Part shown: positions 55,570 to 64,000 of the stretch, piece by piece
How positions within the stretch are numbered: the first letter of the stretch is position 1
Layout: every line of letters starts with the position of its first letter
Notes under the pieces: generated by a model
The model's input: only the letters and a program-made list of their open reading frames with translations
Database searches by the model: none
Told to the model about the DNA's origin: nothing
Source: Paenibacillus sp. JCM 10914
Lineage (GTDB): Bacteria; Bacillota; Bacilli; Paenibacillales; Paenibacillaceae
Reading direction: 5' to 3'
Assembly: GCF_001315105.1 (NCBI RefSeq)
Contig: NZ_BAZR01000032.1
Coordinates: 1-64,000 of the forward strand
DNA: 64,000 bases
Position numbers and translations under genes: made by a program

Positions 55570-57336
55570 TTATGCCAGGTTTATGCTTCGAATGGACTCG
55601 ACGTTGACCTTTGGTTTGCGGTCCTCCGTCAGCAAGCCGTTGACTTCCTGCTGCACGTCCGTGATTTGTGTATAACAGAATCCGCACACATAAGGCAGAT
55701 TCTTGATCGCTTGCGTAATTCCTTCGTACCGCTTCAAGAATTCCTCTTCATTGCGAACCTGATTACCATAACCCCAGCCCTCTTCGGTCTTAAAAGCAAT
55801 GCCGCCGTACTCGCTGATGATTACGGGCTGACCGCGGTATCCATAACCAAGCGCGAAGGGAAAGCGGTGCGTATTGTGCGCGATTTGATTACCCAGCAGC
55901 GCATCTTTGTCTCGGTAACGCTCTTCCAGAAAGGCTCCTACCTCTTCATAATCATGCAGCGTAAGGATATCCGATACCGTATGCTCCCACCCGTCGTTAA
56001 CGATAACGGGCCGCATCTGATCGAATGCCTTGGTCAGATGATAGATCGATTCAGTAAATTGCTGTTGCTTGCGGTCGGTAAAGATGTCCGTGATCCCCCA
56101 GGACTCGTTAAACGGTACCCAGGCAACGATGGAAGGATGGTTGTAGTGCTGCCTCACGATGGACATCCATTCGTTTGTAAAGCGCTCGACTGCATCATCT
56201 CCAAATTCGTATGTGGACGGCATTTCCGACCATACCAGCAGCCCTTTGCGATCGCACCAGTATAGGTAACGGGGATCTTCCAGCTTTTGATGCTTGCGCA
56301 CGCCGTTGAAGCCAAGCGCGATCGTCTGCTCGATATCTTCCAACAGCGCTTCCTCCGACGGTGGGGTCAGATGTGTATCACTCCAATACCCTTGGTCGAG
56401 CAGGAGACGCTGGTAGATCGGGGTATGATTGAGCATGATTTGATCGCCCACGATCCGGATGCTCCGCATGCCGAAATAGGAGTAGACCTTATCCACGGGC
56501 TGGCCGTTATGCTTCAAGACGATCTCCACATCGTACAAATTCGGGTGGTTCGGATGCCACGGCTTAATCTTCCATTCTCCCGCCGCTTCGTTGACAACGC
56601 TCGCATCCACCGTGACCACGGCCCGTTCCACGCTGGTTTCCGTTGAACGAATTAACTTCCCGTCGAAGCGGATGATCGTCTGCAAGGTGTATCCATCGAG
56701 ACTATGCCCGAGATTACCTAGTTCGTAACCAAAGTTGGCCGACCCGCGTTCGAGTTCCGGCGTAATCTTGACCCGGCCGATATGAACCGGATTCACGTAC
56801 TCCATCCATACGGTCTGCCATATCCCCGTCGTCTGCACATACCAGCAGCCGAAGTTGTCCTTGGCCCAGCGCTGCTTGCCGCGCGGTTGCGTGCAGCTGT
56901 CACTGTCCAGGACACGGAGCGTAAGCCGATTCTCTTCCCCAAGCTTTACCGCCTCGGTTATATCGAACGAAAAGGCCGAATATCCTCCCTCATGCGTACC
57001 GATCTTGCTGCCATTGACCCATAACGTTGCCGAGTAATCCACCGCCTGAAAATGGAGCAGAATGCGTTTATCTGACTTATCGGCCGGAACGGTAACAATC
57101 CGCTCATACCATACACACGGATGGAACGATTCATCCTCGATACCGCTGGCCTTCGTCTCGTACGTGAAAGGCACCGTAATTTTCCGGTCGGCTTCAAGAC
57201 GGTCGAACCACTTGCCGCGCTCACCTTCCTGAGCGTCATCAAACCTAAAATCCCATGCTCCATTCAAATTGTCCCAGTCCTCGCGCACCAATTGCGGTCT
57301 GGGGTAGTCCTTTATATATTTATGCGAGCTAGACAT
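55570..57336 (-). CDS. GH2 glycoside hydrolase (beta-galactosidase/glucuronidase-like)
   Basis: 588 residues with the GH2 layout: a jelly-roll sugar-binding domain (YPRPQLVREDWDNLNGAWDF, ATLWVNGSKIGTHEGGYSAF), an immunoglobulin-like domain, and a TIM barrel (GFNGVRKHQKLEDPRYLYWC). Acid/base Glu is in VPFNESWG and nucleophile Glu in IISEYGG. It is shorter than LacZ and close to small beta-glucuronidase or galactosidase-type members; specificity cannot be fixed. No signal peptide, so it acts on imported sugars. Last gene of the second glycan operon, 37 bp after GH43. Confidence 0.9.
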   Translation of the reverse strand: MSSSHKYIKDYPRPQLVREDWDNLNGAWDFRFDDAQEGERGKWFDRLEADRKITVPFTYETKASGIEDESFHPCVWYERIVTVPADKSDKRILLHFQAVDYSATLWVNGSKIGTHEGGYSAFSFDITEAVKLGEENRLTLRVLDSDSCTQPRGKQRWAKDNFGCWYVQTTGIWQTVWMEYVNPVHIGRVKITPELERGSANFGYELGNLGHSLDGYTLQTIIRFDGKLIRSTETSVERAVVTVDASVVNEAAGEWKIKPWHPNHPNLYDVEIVLKHNGQPVDKVYSYFGMRSIRIVGDQIMLNHTPIYQRLLLDQGYWSDTHLTPPSEEALLEDIEQTIALGFNGVRKHQKLEDPRYLYWCDRKGLLVWSEMPSTYEFGDDAVERFTNEWMSIVRQHYNHPSIVAWVPFNESWGITDIFTDRKQQQFTESIYHLTKAFDQMRPVIVNDGWEHTVSDILTLHDYEEVGAFLEERYRDKDALLGNQIAHNTHRFPFALGYGYRGQPVIISEYGGIAFKTEEGWGYGNQVRNEEEFLKRYEGITQAIKNLPYVCGFCYTQITDVQQEVNGLLTEDRKPKVNVESIRSINLA

Positions 57337-57372
57337 TATGTTCCACTCTCCATCTTGTGTAGTTTATGCTTG

Positions 57373-59844
57373 CTATTTCGTTGCCAAAGATTCCACCGTG
57401 AGATCGCCAAGCTCGATCTGCTCCGCTAAGACTGAGCGGATGCCGACTCTTCCCTGCATGAATGCGCGAGGGTCGTCGTACGACAAGACCGCTTCCTCCC
57501 CGTCCTGAACAAATATGCGGATGGAGCCGCGCACCACTTCGATTCGCATGGCCGTCGTCTCGTTTCGCGGCAGATCTACTTTGACGCTATGCAGCAGTTC
57601 GGAGTCGTAATTAAGTCGGTACAGTTCCAGTTTCGTCGCACTGACCGCGAGGAAATATCCCGACAACGCATCGTGCACCTGATCCGGGAAATCCGACTCA
57701 TTTGTGACGCGGAAGAGTACGCCCGCTTGACCGGAGGGCTCTTCGCCCAGCTTCACGGTCGTGTTGACGGTATAGTCGCTCCACAGCGGACTCCCGCCGT
57801 ACATCTTCGTATCGGCATTGGCCGCGCCGACATAGCCGTCAGCCGTCTCGCTCCAAGCGCCATGGATGTCCTCGGAGCCTGCTTGCTCCAACAATCGTTC
57901 CGCCGTGAACGGCTGTATCTCGATTCGTTCGAAGTCCAGCGTTGTCCATTCCAGCCTGCTGCGACCATCCAGTTGAACCGCTATCGTATGAAAGCCGGGT
58001 TCAAGCTGCACGGATCCAAGCCGAACTTTAACCCAAGGGTCATCCCCTTCGTAATCGCCATCGCCCGTCTTAAAGGTCGCGGCTTCCCGATCGTCGACAA
58101 GCAGCTTGATCGCTGACGGTTGCTGACCGGCTCTAATCGTCATATCCACCCCGTAGGTGCCGGATTCCGCTACGTTTACCGTATAACGCAGCCAATCGCC
58201 TCTGTCTTTCAGTGCCGCTGAATAGCTTCCATCCTCCGTGCGTCGGATGTCTATGCCATCCGATATGCGCCACTCGGTGCTTGTTGAGGGATTGCGGACG
58301 GAGTACCCCCTGCTTTGGCCGCTTAGGTAATGAACGGCCTCGATACTACCTGGAAGAGGCTTCGCCGTGTCGAAGTCGCTCGTGCCGGAAGCATGGTTCG
58401 AGAATGCCGTATAAGAGAATTTCGGCTCACCGTTCTCATACCAATAACCGATGCGGCCAGGCCCGAACCCCGCCGCCGCTTCATTCAGCTTCAGCAAGCC
58501 GTCGAAATACACACGTAACCGTTCTTCTCCGCGCTCGACGCGAATCGTGTGAAGTCTGGAAGCGTCCATGTCTGGAAGTTCGATCTCGGCCAAGGTTCTG
58601 CGATTCCCGTCTTCCATCATGTTCAAGGAGAGCCGCTTATGCTCTGGTTCAATGGCCACGTAAGCATAATGATTCTCGTCGGCATAAGCGAATATAGCTT
58701 CGACCCGCGCCGTTAGCGGCGTGAGATTGTATTCGGCGGTATAGAACCCAGCCGTGCTCTGCTTACTGATTATTCTCCCGTTTACTCCTGAGGTTTCCGC
58801 TTCCCAATGCGCCGGATCGACAGTAGAAGCGTCTAGCCTGTCGGCAAAATCCGGTCCGTTAGGTACGGGCTGATCGTAATTTGTAGGACCTAAAACCTCC
58901 ATTTTATCTCCATTAAACACAAGCCGGTCGATATTCATGCGCCGCACGGGCGGACCTTCCTGCGATCTTCCCGTCAGGTTGTGATACACGAGATAATAAG
59001 AGTCCAAATCCGGTCCCATGACGGTAGAACTGTGACCAAGTCCGTAAAAATCCGGCTGCGTGCTGATAACGAGCGGATTGTTGACCGGTGCCGTATACGG
59101 ACCAAGCGGCGAGTCATGGGATACGGCATAATGTATTCGATAACCCTTGCTGAATACATGATTGCCGGTATACGTCAAATAATAGTTACCGTTCCGCCTG
59201 ATAATCATGGATCCTTCTGTCCAGTGCCCCAGATATGCTCCCGGAATCACCTGGCCAACGCCGAACTCGGCTGGTCCCTCCATTGGAACGCCGACGATGC
59301 CGGAAGTGCCCGCGTGGGTGAACAACCAGGAACCGTCGTCATCGATGAATACCGAGCCGTCGATGCTCATGCCGACGTTGTCGGACATTCTCTCGAACGG
59401 GCCTGTCGGCGATTCGCTGCGGAACACGTAATGACCTTTTCCCGCAGGCGATGTGTATAAATAGAACCAGCCGTTCCAGTAGATGACCTCCGGCGCATAA
59501 GCCCCGGTCGACACCGGATCTTCGGTGACCAGGCCGGCATAACTCCAAGTGACGAGGTCATCCGAAACCCACGCCTTGATGCCCACGCGATGATCCTTTG
59601 TGCTGACATACAGATAATAGCGACCGTCATAGCGCAGCACATATGGATCCCCGTTGCCGTAATCCTCCCACTCCTCCTCTAATGAAGGGAACGGGTTGGC
59701 ATACACTTTTTCATTGTAGATATCCATCTCAACAGCCTCCGGTTTCGTGGTGGTATCGCATCCCGGCAAGACCAGCAGAGCCGCCAATGCTATGGTTCCG
59801 ATACCGTATGCGATCCGCGTCATCGATTTCGGCATACGCCTCAT
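57373..59844 (-). CDS. GH43 lipoprotein with C-terminal carbohydrate-binding domains
   Basis: 823 residues. A lipoprotein signal (GIGTIALAALLVLPGC, Cys29) anchors it outside the membrane. A five-bladed GH43 propeller follows with the three catalytic acids Asp66 (GDPYVL), Asp162 (SIDGSVF) and Glu210 (HWTEGSMI). C-terminal parts include a beta-jelly roll at about 340-480, a CBM6-like segment (PGSIEAVHYL ... RGDWLRYTVNVAESGTYGVD ... HTIAVQLDG) and a final concanavalin-like domain. It probably trims arabinan, xylan or galactan side chains before uptake. ATG 59844 overlaps the permease stop (ATGA); ATG 59835 is an alternative. Confidence 0.9.
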   Translation of the reverse strand: MRRMPKSMTRIAYGIGTIALAALLVLPGCDTTTKPEAVEMDIYNEKVYANPFPSLEEEWEDYGNGDPYVLRYDGRYYLYVSTKDHRVGIKAWVSDDLVTWSYAGLVTEDPVSTGAYAPEVIYWNGWFYLYTSPAGKGHYVFRSESPTGPFERMSDNVGMSIDGSVFIDDDGSWLFTHAGTSGIVGVPMEGPAEFGVGQVIPGAYLGHWTEGSMIIRRNGNYYLTYTGNHVFSKGYRIHYAVSHDSPLGPYTAPVNNPLVISTQPDFYGLGHSSTVMGPDLDSYYLVYHNLTGRSQEGPPVRRMNIDRLVFNGDKMEVLGPTNYDQPVPNGPDFADRLDASTVDPAHWEAETSGVNGRIISKQSTAGFYTAEYNLTPLTARVEAIFAYADENHYAYVAIEPEHKRLSLNMMEDGNRRTLAEIELPDMDASRLHTIRVERGEERLRVYFDGLLKLNEAAAGFGPGRIGYWYENGEPKFSYTAFSNHASGTSDFDTAKPLPGSIEAVHYLSGQSRGYSVRNPSTSTEWRISDGIDIRRTEDGSYSAALKDRGDWLRYTVNVAESGTYGVDMTIRAGQQPSAIKLLVDDREAATFKTGDGDYEGDDPWVKVRLGSVQLEPGFHTIAVQLDGRSRLEWTTLDFERIEIQPFTAERLLEQAGSEDIHGAWSETADGYVGAANADTKMYGGSPLWSDYTVNTTVKLGEEPSGQAGVLFRVTNESDFPDQVHDALSGYFLAVSATKLELYRLNYDSELLHSVKVDLPRNETTAMRIEVVRGSIRIFVQDGEEAVLSYDDPRAFMQGRVGIRSVLAEQIELGDLTVESLATK

Positions 59845-60675
59845 CCCTTGATCCCGCTAATGGCCATCGACTCGATGAAGTATCGCTGACAGAAGAAGAA
59901 CACAACGATGACCGGTACCATGGCGATGATGGCAGCTGCATGATCATGGGATAATCGGATTGTCCGATGTACATCGCCTGCATGGAGGCGATCAGCACTT
60001 GTATCGTTTGCTTCTCCGGCGTATGCAAGTAAATCAGCGGGCCGAGAAAATCATTCCAGATGCCCATGAAACTTAACGCCGCTTGCGCGGCCAGAGCCGG
60101 CTTCATGATCGGCAGCGCAATCTTGAAGAATATCCCCGGAAAGCTTGAGCCGTCGATCTTCGCGGCTTCGATTAATTCCGTCGGCATCGCGCTCTGCATA
60201 TACTGCCGGATGAAGAAGATGACAACGATGTTACCGAATAGGCCGGGCACGATGAGCGGCAGCAGCGTATCGACCAATCCAGCCTCGAAAATCCGATATA
60301 CTGCGGGATCATCACAACCGAATAGGGAATCATCATCGTACCCAGCAATCCCATGAACAGTACGCCTTTATAAGGAAAATTAAATTTGCCGAAAGCATAA
60401 GCCGACATCGCAGACACCAGCATGCCGACGGTCAGGACGATCACTACGATGATCAGACTGTTCATGAATCCATGAAGCAAAGGCGACTCCTGCCACACCT
60501 TCGCATAGTTACCGAATGTCATCGGATCGGGAATCCATTGAGGTGGAATTTCGAATATATTCCGCCGATCCTTCAGCGAAGTCGATATCGTCCAGATAAA
60601 CGGCGCGACCATAAAGATTGAACCGAACAATAGCAGCAACAGTGACCAGAGGTCGGTCCATTGTTCCCGTTTCAC
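59841..60675 (-). pseudogene. Carbohydrate ABC transporter permease (MalG/AraQ-like), two frameshifts
   Basis: Joined frames give about 278 residues with six TM segments: FGSIFMVAPFIWTISTSLKD, NSLIIVVIVLTVGMLVSAMS, the coupling loop ELIEAAKIDGSSFPGIFFKI, LSFMGIWNDFLGPLIYLHTP, and the end FFFCQRYFIESMAISGIKG. Frame breaks lie near 60274 (GATTGGGTC would be needed; GG is present) and near 59939 (one G lost before GCAGCTGCC). Both are single G losses. GTG 60675 follows AGGGGGGA. Partner of the permease at 60688. Confidence 0.85.
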
Positions 60676-60687
60676 CAGAAATCCCCC

Positions 60688-61584
60688 CTAGTCTTGGTAA
60701 ACCCATCGATTGGAAAGCTTGAATTGAACCAGCGTGACCATAAAGATCAAAATGCCGAGTACCCACGCCACTGAGCTCGCATATCCCATGTTGAAGTACT
60801 CAAAAGCATGCTGGAATATGTAATAGACTACCGTCGCGCCGCTGTATTCCGGTCCGCCGTCTACCGCCAGCACGTAGATTTGACTGAAGGACTGGAACGC
60901 ACCGATGATGCCCATCACGATGACAAAAAAATGGATCGGCGTAAGCAGTGGAATCGTGATTCTCGTTAACTTGTGCCATGCTCCGGCACCGTCGATTTCC
61001 GCGGCTTCGTAATACGTTGAAGAGATCGATTGCAGTCCAGCCAGATACAGCACCATATTCCCGCCGATGCCACCCCAGAGACCGATCAGGATGAGCGAGG
61101 GTTTTACCCATTCCGGTCGGCCGAGCCAGTTGGGACCGGTTATTCCGAACACTTCCCACAGGAAGTTGTTAAGCAGCCCATAGTCCTGATTCAATATCCA
61201 TTGCCATAACAATGAGACTGCGATAATCGGCGAGATAACCGGTAGATAATAAATCGTCCGCATGAACGAGATGCCCGCAAATTTGCGATTCATCAATATC
61301 GCCAGCAGCAGCGACAGCACCATGCCGATCGGGATGCCGATCATTAAGAACACCGTGTTGTAAAGCGATTTGTACACCTTTTCGTCGCCCAGAAGATCCT
61401 TATAATTGGCAAGTCCCGTCCACTGTGGATCGGACAGCATATCCCATTTATGAAAGCTGATATAGATCGAGAACACGATCGGCACGAGGCCGAACAAAAG
61501 AAATCCGAGAACCGGCGGAGCAACGAACAGGTACAACCACGCCAGTTCCCTTCTGCGATATCCGCCAAGAAGCTTCGTTCCCAT
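60688..61584 (-). CDS. Carbohydrate ABC transporter permease (MalF/UgpA-like)
   Basis: 298 residues, six TM segments, starting LAWLYLFVAPPVLGFLLFGL with FSIYISFHKWDML, and the EAA loop YYEAAEIDGAGAWHKLTRITIPLL. It forms the import channel with the MalG-like permease 12 bp downstream. ATG 61584 follows GAAGGTGGA. No ATPase gene is adjacent; a shared MsmX-like ATPase is likely. Confidence 0.93.
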   Translation of the reverse strand: MGTKLLGGYRRRELAWLYLFVAPPVLGFLLFGLVPIVFSIYISFHKWDMLSDPQWTGLANYKDLLGDEKVYKSLYNTVFLMIGIPIGMVLSLLLAILMNRKFAGISFMRTIYYLPVISPIIAVSLLWQWILNQDYGLLNNFLWEVFGITGPNWLGRPEWVKPSLILIGLWGGIGGNMVLYLAGLQSISSTYYEAAEIDGAGAWHKLTRITIPLLTPIHFFVIVMGIIGAFQSFSQIYVLAVDGGPEYSGATVVYYIFQHAFEYFNMGYASSVAWVLGILIFMVTLVQFKLSNRWVYQD

Positions 61585-61683
61585 AATTCACATTCCACCT
61601 TCGCCTGTATTCGTTATGACAGGGCGTTGTTTGTATAACGGGGAGGCGCCGACATCAACCGTCGGCTACCTGCCCCTTTGTCA

Positions 61684-63065
61684 TTACTTGTTGCCTTTGT
61701 CGTACAGTTCCTGCATCTTCGGCTGGATTTCGGCCGTAAAGTCTTTCGCCGACATATCCCCGTTCCATACCTTGCTCGCATTCTGGTTAAACGCATCCAT
61801 CCATTGCGTATCCTTCGAGAAGGCAATGACGTCCGGCCGACCATACTCCTCGATAATATCCAGGAAGACCTGTCGCGTTTGCGGTCCTTGTTCCATCTCC
61901 AAAAATTCACCTTTTGCCATGTCGATCAGGTTCGGCACCGCTTGACCGAGTTGATAGTTTTCCCGCTGTCCCTGCTCATCCAGCGACAGATAGGCTGCGA
62001 GGTCGAACGCTTCCTGCGGGTGCTTGGATTTGGCCGATACGGCAAACCCCATTGATCCGAGCCAAGTTGCCGTTTGTCCCGTATTCGGGCTTGCCGGCCA
62101 CGCAGCAATGTCCCATTGGAACGGCAGTTCCCAGAAGGACGGCTGATCCCAAGGCCCCATGGCGAACATGCCGAGCGAGCCGTTCACGAAGCGGGTATAC
62201 GCATTCATCGCTTGTTCGGCTTCCTGATTCGGACTCACCTTGTGCTGCAGATTCAGATCGGCAACGAACTGCATGGCTTCGTAGAATGCCGGTTCGTTGA
62301 CCTTTACCGTACCGGATTCATAATCGATGTACTCGCCGCCGTTAGCCCACACTGCAGACTCTAGGTGTATGCGCCTACCCCGAATTGATCCAGCTTACCG
62401 TCGCCGTTCAGATCCAGCGACAGCTTCTTGGCCGCTTCCAGCATGTCATCCCAGGTCCACTCCCCGGCTACAGCAGAAGGATACGGTACGTTCGCTTGGT
62501 CAAACAGATCCTTGTTGTAAACAAATGACCAAGGCCCTACGTCTTTTGGAAGTCCGTACAGATCACCAGCGCCAACCTTGTTGCCGTCATAACGGTATCG
62601 GTCGAGTGCTTGAGGCCATACGTTGTCCGCATGAAACAACGTGGTCTGATCCAGATAGGATTCAAGGCTCAGCAGCGTACCCGCTTGCGCGAACCTGTAG
62701 AATTCGGAACCGCCGACATAGAAGACATCCGGCACCTTGCCGGAACTGATTAACGTCGTCATCTTCTGCGAATACTCGCCTGGAGGCACCGAAGTGTACT
62801 TAACGGTGACATGCGGGTACTTTTCCTCGAAAGAAGCAATCAGTTTCTCAAAAATCTTCTTCTCGTTCGGATTCCCGTGACCCATAAACTCGATGGTGAC
62901 AGGATCCTTTTTGTCCGTCCCGGCAGTTGCTTCGCTGTTTGGTGCCGTGCTGTCCGGACTTTGGGAAGCCCCTCCACTAGAGCCATTGCTGCCTCCACTA
63001 CAGGCGGATAACGTAAACATCAGCAGCAACATGATCATACCTGCGAACTTGCTCTTCGATTTCAT
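61684..63065 (-). pseudogene. Sugar ABC transporter substrate-binding lipoprotein, one frameshift
   Basis: About 460 residues in two frames. Signal MKSKSKFAGMIMLLLMFTLS with lipobox LSAC (Cys22) and a Gly/Ser-rich linker are followed by a type 1 extracellular binding-protein fold (VTIEFMGHGNPNEKKIFEKL, GKVPDVFYVGGSEFYRFAQ, DVGPWSFVYNKDLFD, GWxx-type WANGGEYIDYE, NGSLGMFAMGPWD). The frame stops at about 62363 after GVGAYT; one C missing from ACCCTA gives GAYTLESAVWANGG and restores it. ATG 63065 follows AGAGGGGAA. First gene of the second glycan operon. Confidence 0.87.
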
Positions 63066-63092
63066 GCGATTCCCCTCTTCTATAAGATTTAG

Positions 63093-63107
63093 TGTAAGCG
63101 CTTTACA
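63093..63107. promoter_or_regulatory. cre/LacI-type operator upstream of the second glycan operon
   Basis: TGTAAGCGCTTTACA is close to catabolite-responsive elements (TGWNANCGNTNWCA), with one extra base in the right half. It lies 28-42 bp upstream of the binding-protein ATG, where CcpA would block transcription. It could also be the site of a LacI-type regulator. Confidence 0.6.
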
Positions 63108-63187
63108 AAATCATAATAAAGTATAATAATTTATAATTTATATACTAAATACAATATAAAATTTAGGTGTTATTCTAAATAATCCAC

Positions 63188-64000
63188 CTAATCTTTGACG
63201 AGCTTGACCGGCACGACGAGCCGTCTAGCTTCATGGCCGCCTTCAATTTGCTCGATCAACAGCTCAACAGTAAGCCGGCACATCTCCCCTTCATTTTGGC
63301 GGATATAAGGAACATTCGGCAGGTCCGGCGGATCAAAGGTTATCAATTCCATCTCCTCAGGTATCGGTTTACGGCAGGCCGTAGCCGCTTTGTAGACGAT
63401 TCTGCACAGCTCGGTATTAGCCGTAACGATTCCGCTGATATCGGGATTGCATGCCAGAAACTCCTTAATTTTGACGGTGGACTGCCCGGCCGCGATCTCC
63501 TCTAGTGAGAGAAGGCACCATAATCGCTTATCGATCGACAAACCGCGTTCAAGGAAAGCCTGCTCAAACCCCTGCGATCTTTCGTCGGTCACTGTATTCG
63601 TAATTTCCGGCGAGATGAAGGCAATGGAGGCATGTCCCTTCTCGAGTAAATTATTCACCGCTTCCTTTGTGCCGCTGATATTATCCGAACTGACGCTGTA
63701 GGTTTTGACCTCCTTCAGAAATCGGTCAATTAAGACGAACGGAAACCGGTCCAGCGAGAGCCTTAGAATCGAATCATTGTACGTTTCGTTTTCAACCGGA
63801 AAAATAATCATGCCATCCACTCCCTGCTTCAAAAAGGAAGAAATGACCTTCGATTCCTCTTGCTGCGATTCGCGCGTAATTCTTAGCATCAATTCATAAC
63901 CTGCGGCCGTCGCGTACTTCTCAATATTATCCAAAAAGCGCTGGTCCACCTTCGTCTTCATCGTCGGCAGGACCAACCCGATTCGTCCGCTTCGACTCGG
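63188..64000 (-). CDS. GntR/LacI-type regulator, C-terminal part (cut by window edge)
   Basis: About 271 residues of a periplasmic-binding-protein-like sugar sensor: RIGLVLPTMKTKVDQRFLDN, IFPVENETYNDSIL, RFPFVLIDRFLKEV, VSSDNISGTKEAVNNLLEKGH, ITFDPPDLPNVPYI. The frame is open through base 64000, so the N-terminal DNA-binding domain is outside. It aligns with the sensor part of the GntR/LacI hybrid at 41630-42778 (shared IFPVENETYN/IFPVDEENYN and FPFVLIDR), so an N-terminal GntR helix-turn-helix is expected. It lies about 120 bp upstream of and in line with the second glycan operon and probably controls it. Confidence 0.88.
   Translation of the reverse strand, partial: PSRSGRIGLVLPTMKTKVDQRFLDNIEKYATAAGYELMLRITRESQQEESKVISSFLKQGVDGMIIFPVENETYNDSILRLSLDRFPFVLIDRFLKEVKTYSVSSDNISGTKEAVNNLLEKGHASIAFISPEITNTVTDERSQGFEQAFLERGLSIDKRLWCLLSLEEIAAGQSTVKIKEFLACNPDISGIVTANTELCRIVYKAATACRKPIPEEMELITFDPPDLPNVPYIRQNEGEMCRLTVELLIEQIEGGHEARRLVVPVKLVKD

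Noticed and set aside
58212-58697. 161-codon + strand frame
   Set aside because: It is antisense to the GH43 gene and rich in Arg/Cys, typical of shadow frames.

Overview
The window looks like chromosome of a spore-forming Bacillota in the Paenibacillus/Cohnella group. The evidence is strong AAGGAGG-type ribosome binding sites with frequent TTG/GTG starts, a gerA-type germinant-receptor operon, XerS, Lpl-type sugar ABC transporters and AraR-like GntR/LacI hybrid regulators. Taxonomy is inferred from gene content only.

Layout. (1) 1-865 holds the 3' end of ptsI. (2) About 0.9-25 kb is an accessory region. Single genes or small modules (small exported protein, MFS efflux pump with a cysteine-rich regulator, ECF41 sigma factor with an NADH dehydrogenase-like oxidoreductase, YjbR protein, WYL regulator with epoxide hydrolase and YdeI protein, GNAT acetyltransferase, ABC-F ATPase, HtrA-like protease, TetR/SDR pair) alternate with scars: an IS3 orfA remnant, a group II intron 3' end, a decayed IS200 element and truncated AraC, aminoglycoside-kinase-like, CD3324 and methionine-aminopeptidase-like fragments. 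A dispersed intergenic repeat recurs at seven or eight places and repeatedly sits at module boundaries. It carries GACAAGAAC words in inverted and 29-30 bp tandem arrangement, a GCCGC/GCGGC hairpin and a CTAACGGGCAG box. A XerS recombinase gene closes this region. (3) 25.2-26.7 kb holds fetAB. (4) 26.9-45.1 kb is a glycan-utilisation locus read leftwards: a glycosidase of unassigned family, GH38 alpha-mannosidase, LplB/LplC permeases, a binding lipoprotein, a DUF4965-type glutaminase-like protein and a GH106-like protein. Its GntR/LacI regulator and a divergent secreted GxGYxYP protein lie at the right end. (5) 45.5-49.4 kb holds a gerB-gerA-gerC operon. (6) 49.5-55.3 kb holds a small membrane protein, a luciferase-like oxidoreductase with an Rrf2 regulator, an NAPE-PLD-like hydrolase, a formylglycine-generating enzyme, a MerR regulator and a glutamine amidotransferase-like hydrolase. 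(7) 55.6-64.0 kb is a second leftward glycan locus: a second GntR/LacI-type regulator (cut by the window edge), a binding lipoprotein, two permeases, a lipoprotein GH43 and a GH2.

How they work together. The two glycan loci share one plan: a local regulator, a lipoprotein plus two-permease importer, and glycosidases. No ATPase subunit is present, so a shared MsmX-type ATPase is likely. Six of their genes are interrupted by eight single-base frameshifts. Seven of these look like loss of one G or C from a short run, so either an assembly artefact or real decay of these pathways must be considered. Genes between the two loci are intact.

No tRNA, rRNA or CRISPR array was seen. No complete mobile element is present, and the most unusual signal is the repeat-bounded module structure of the first 18 kb.
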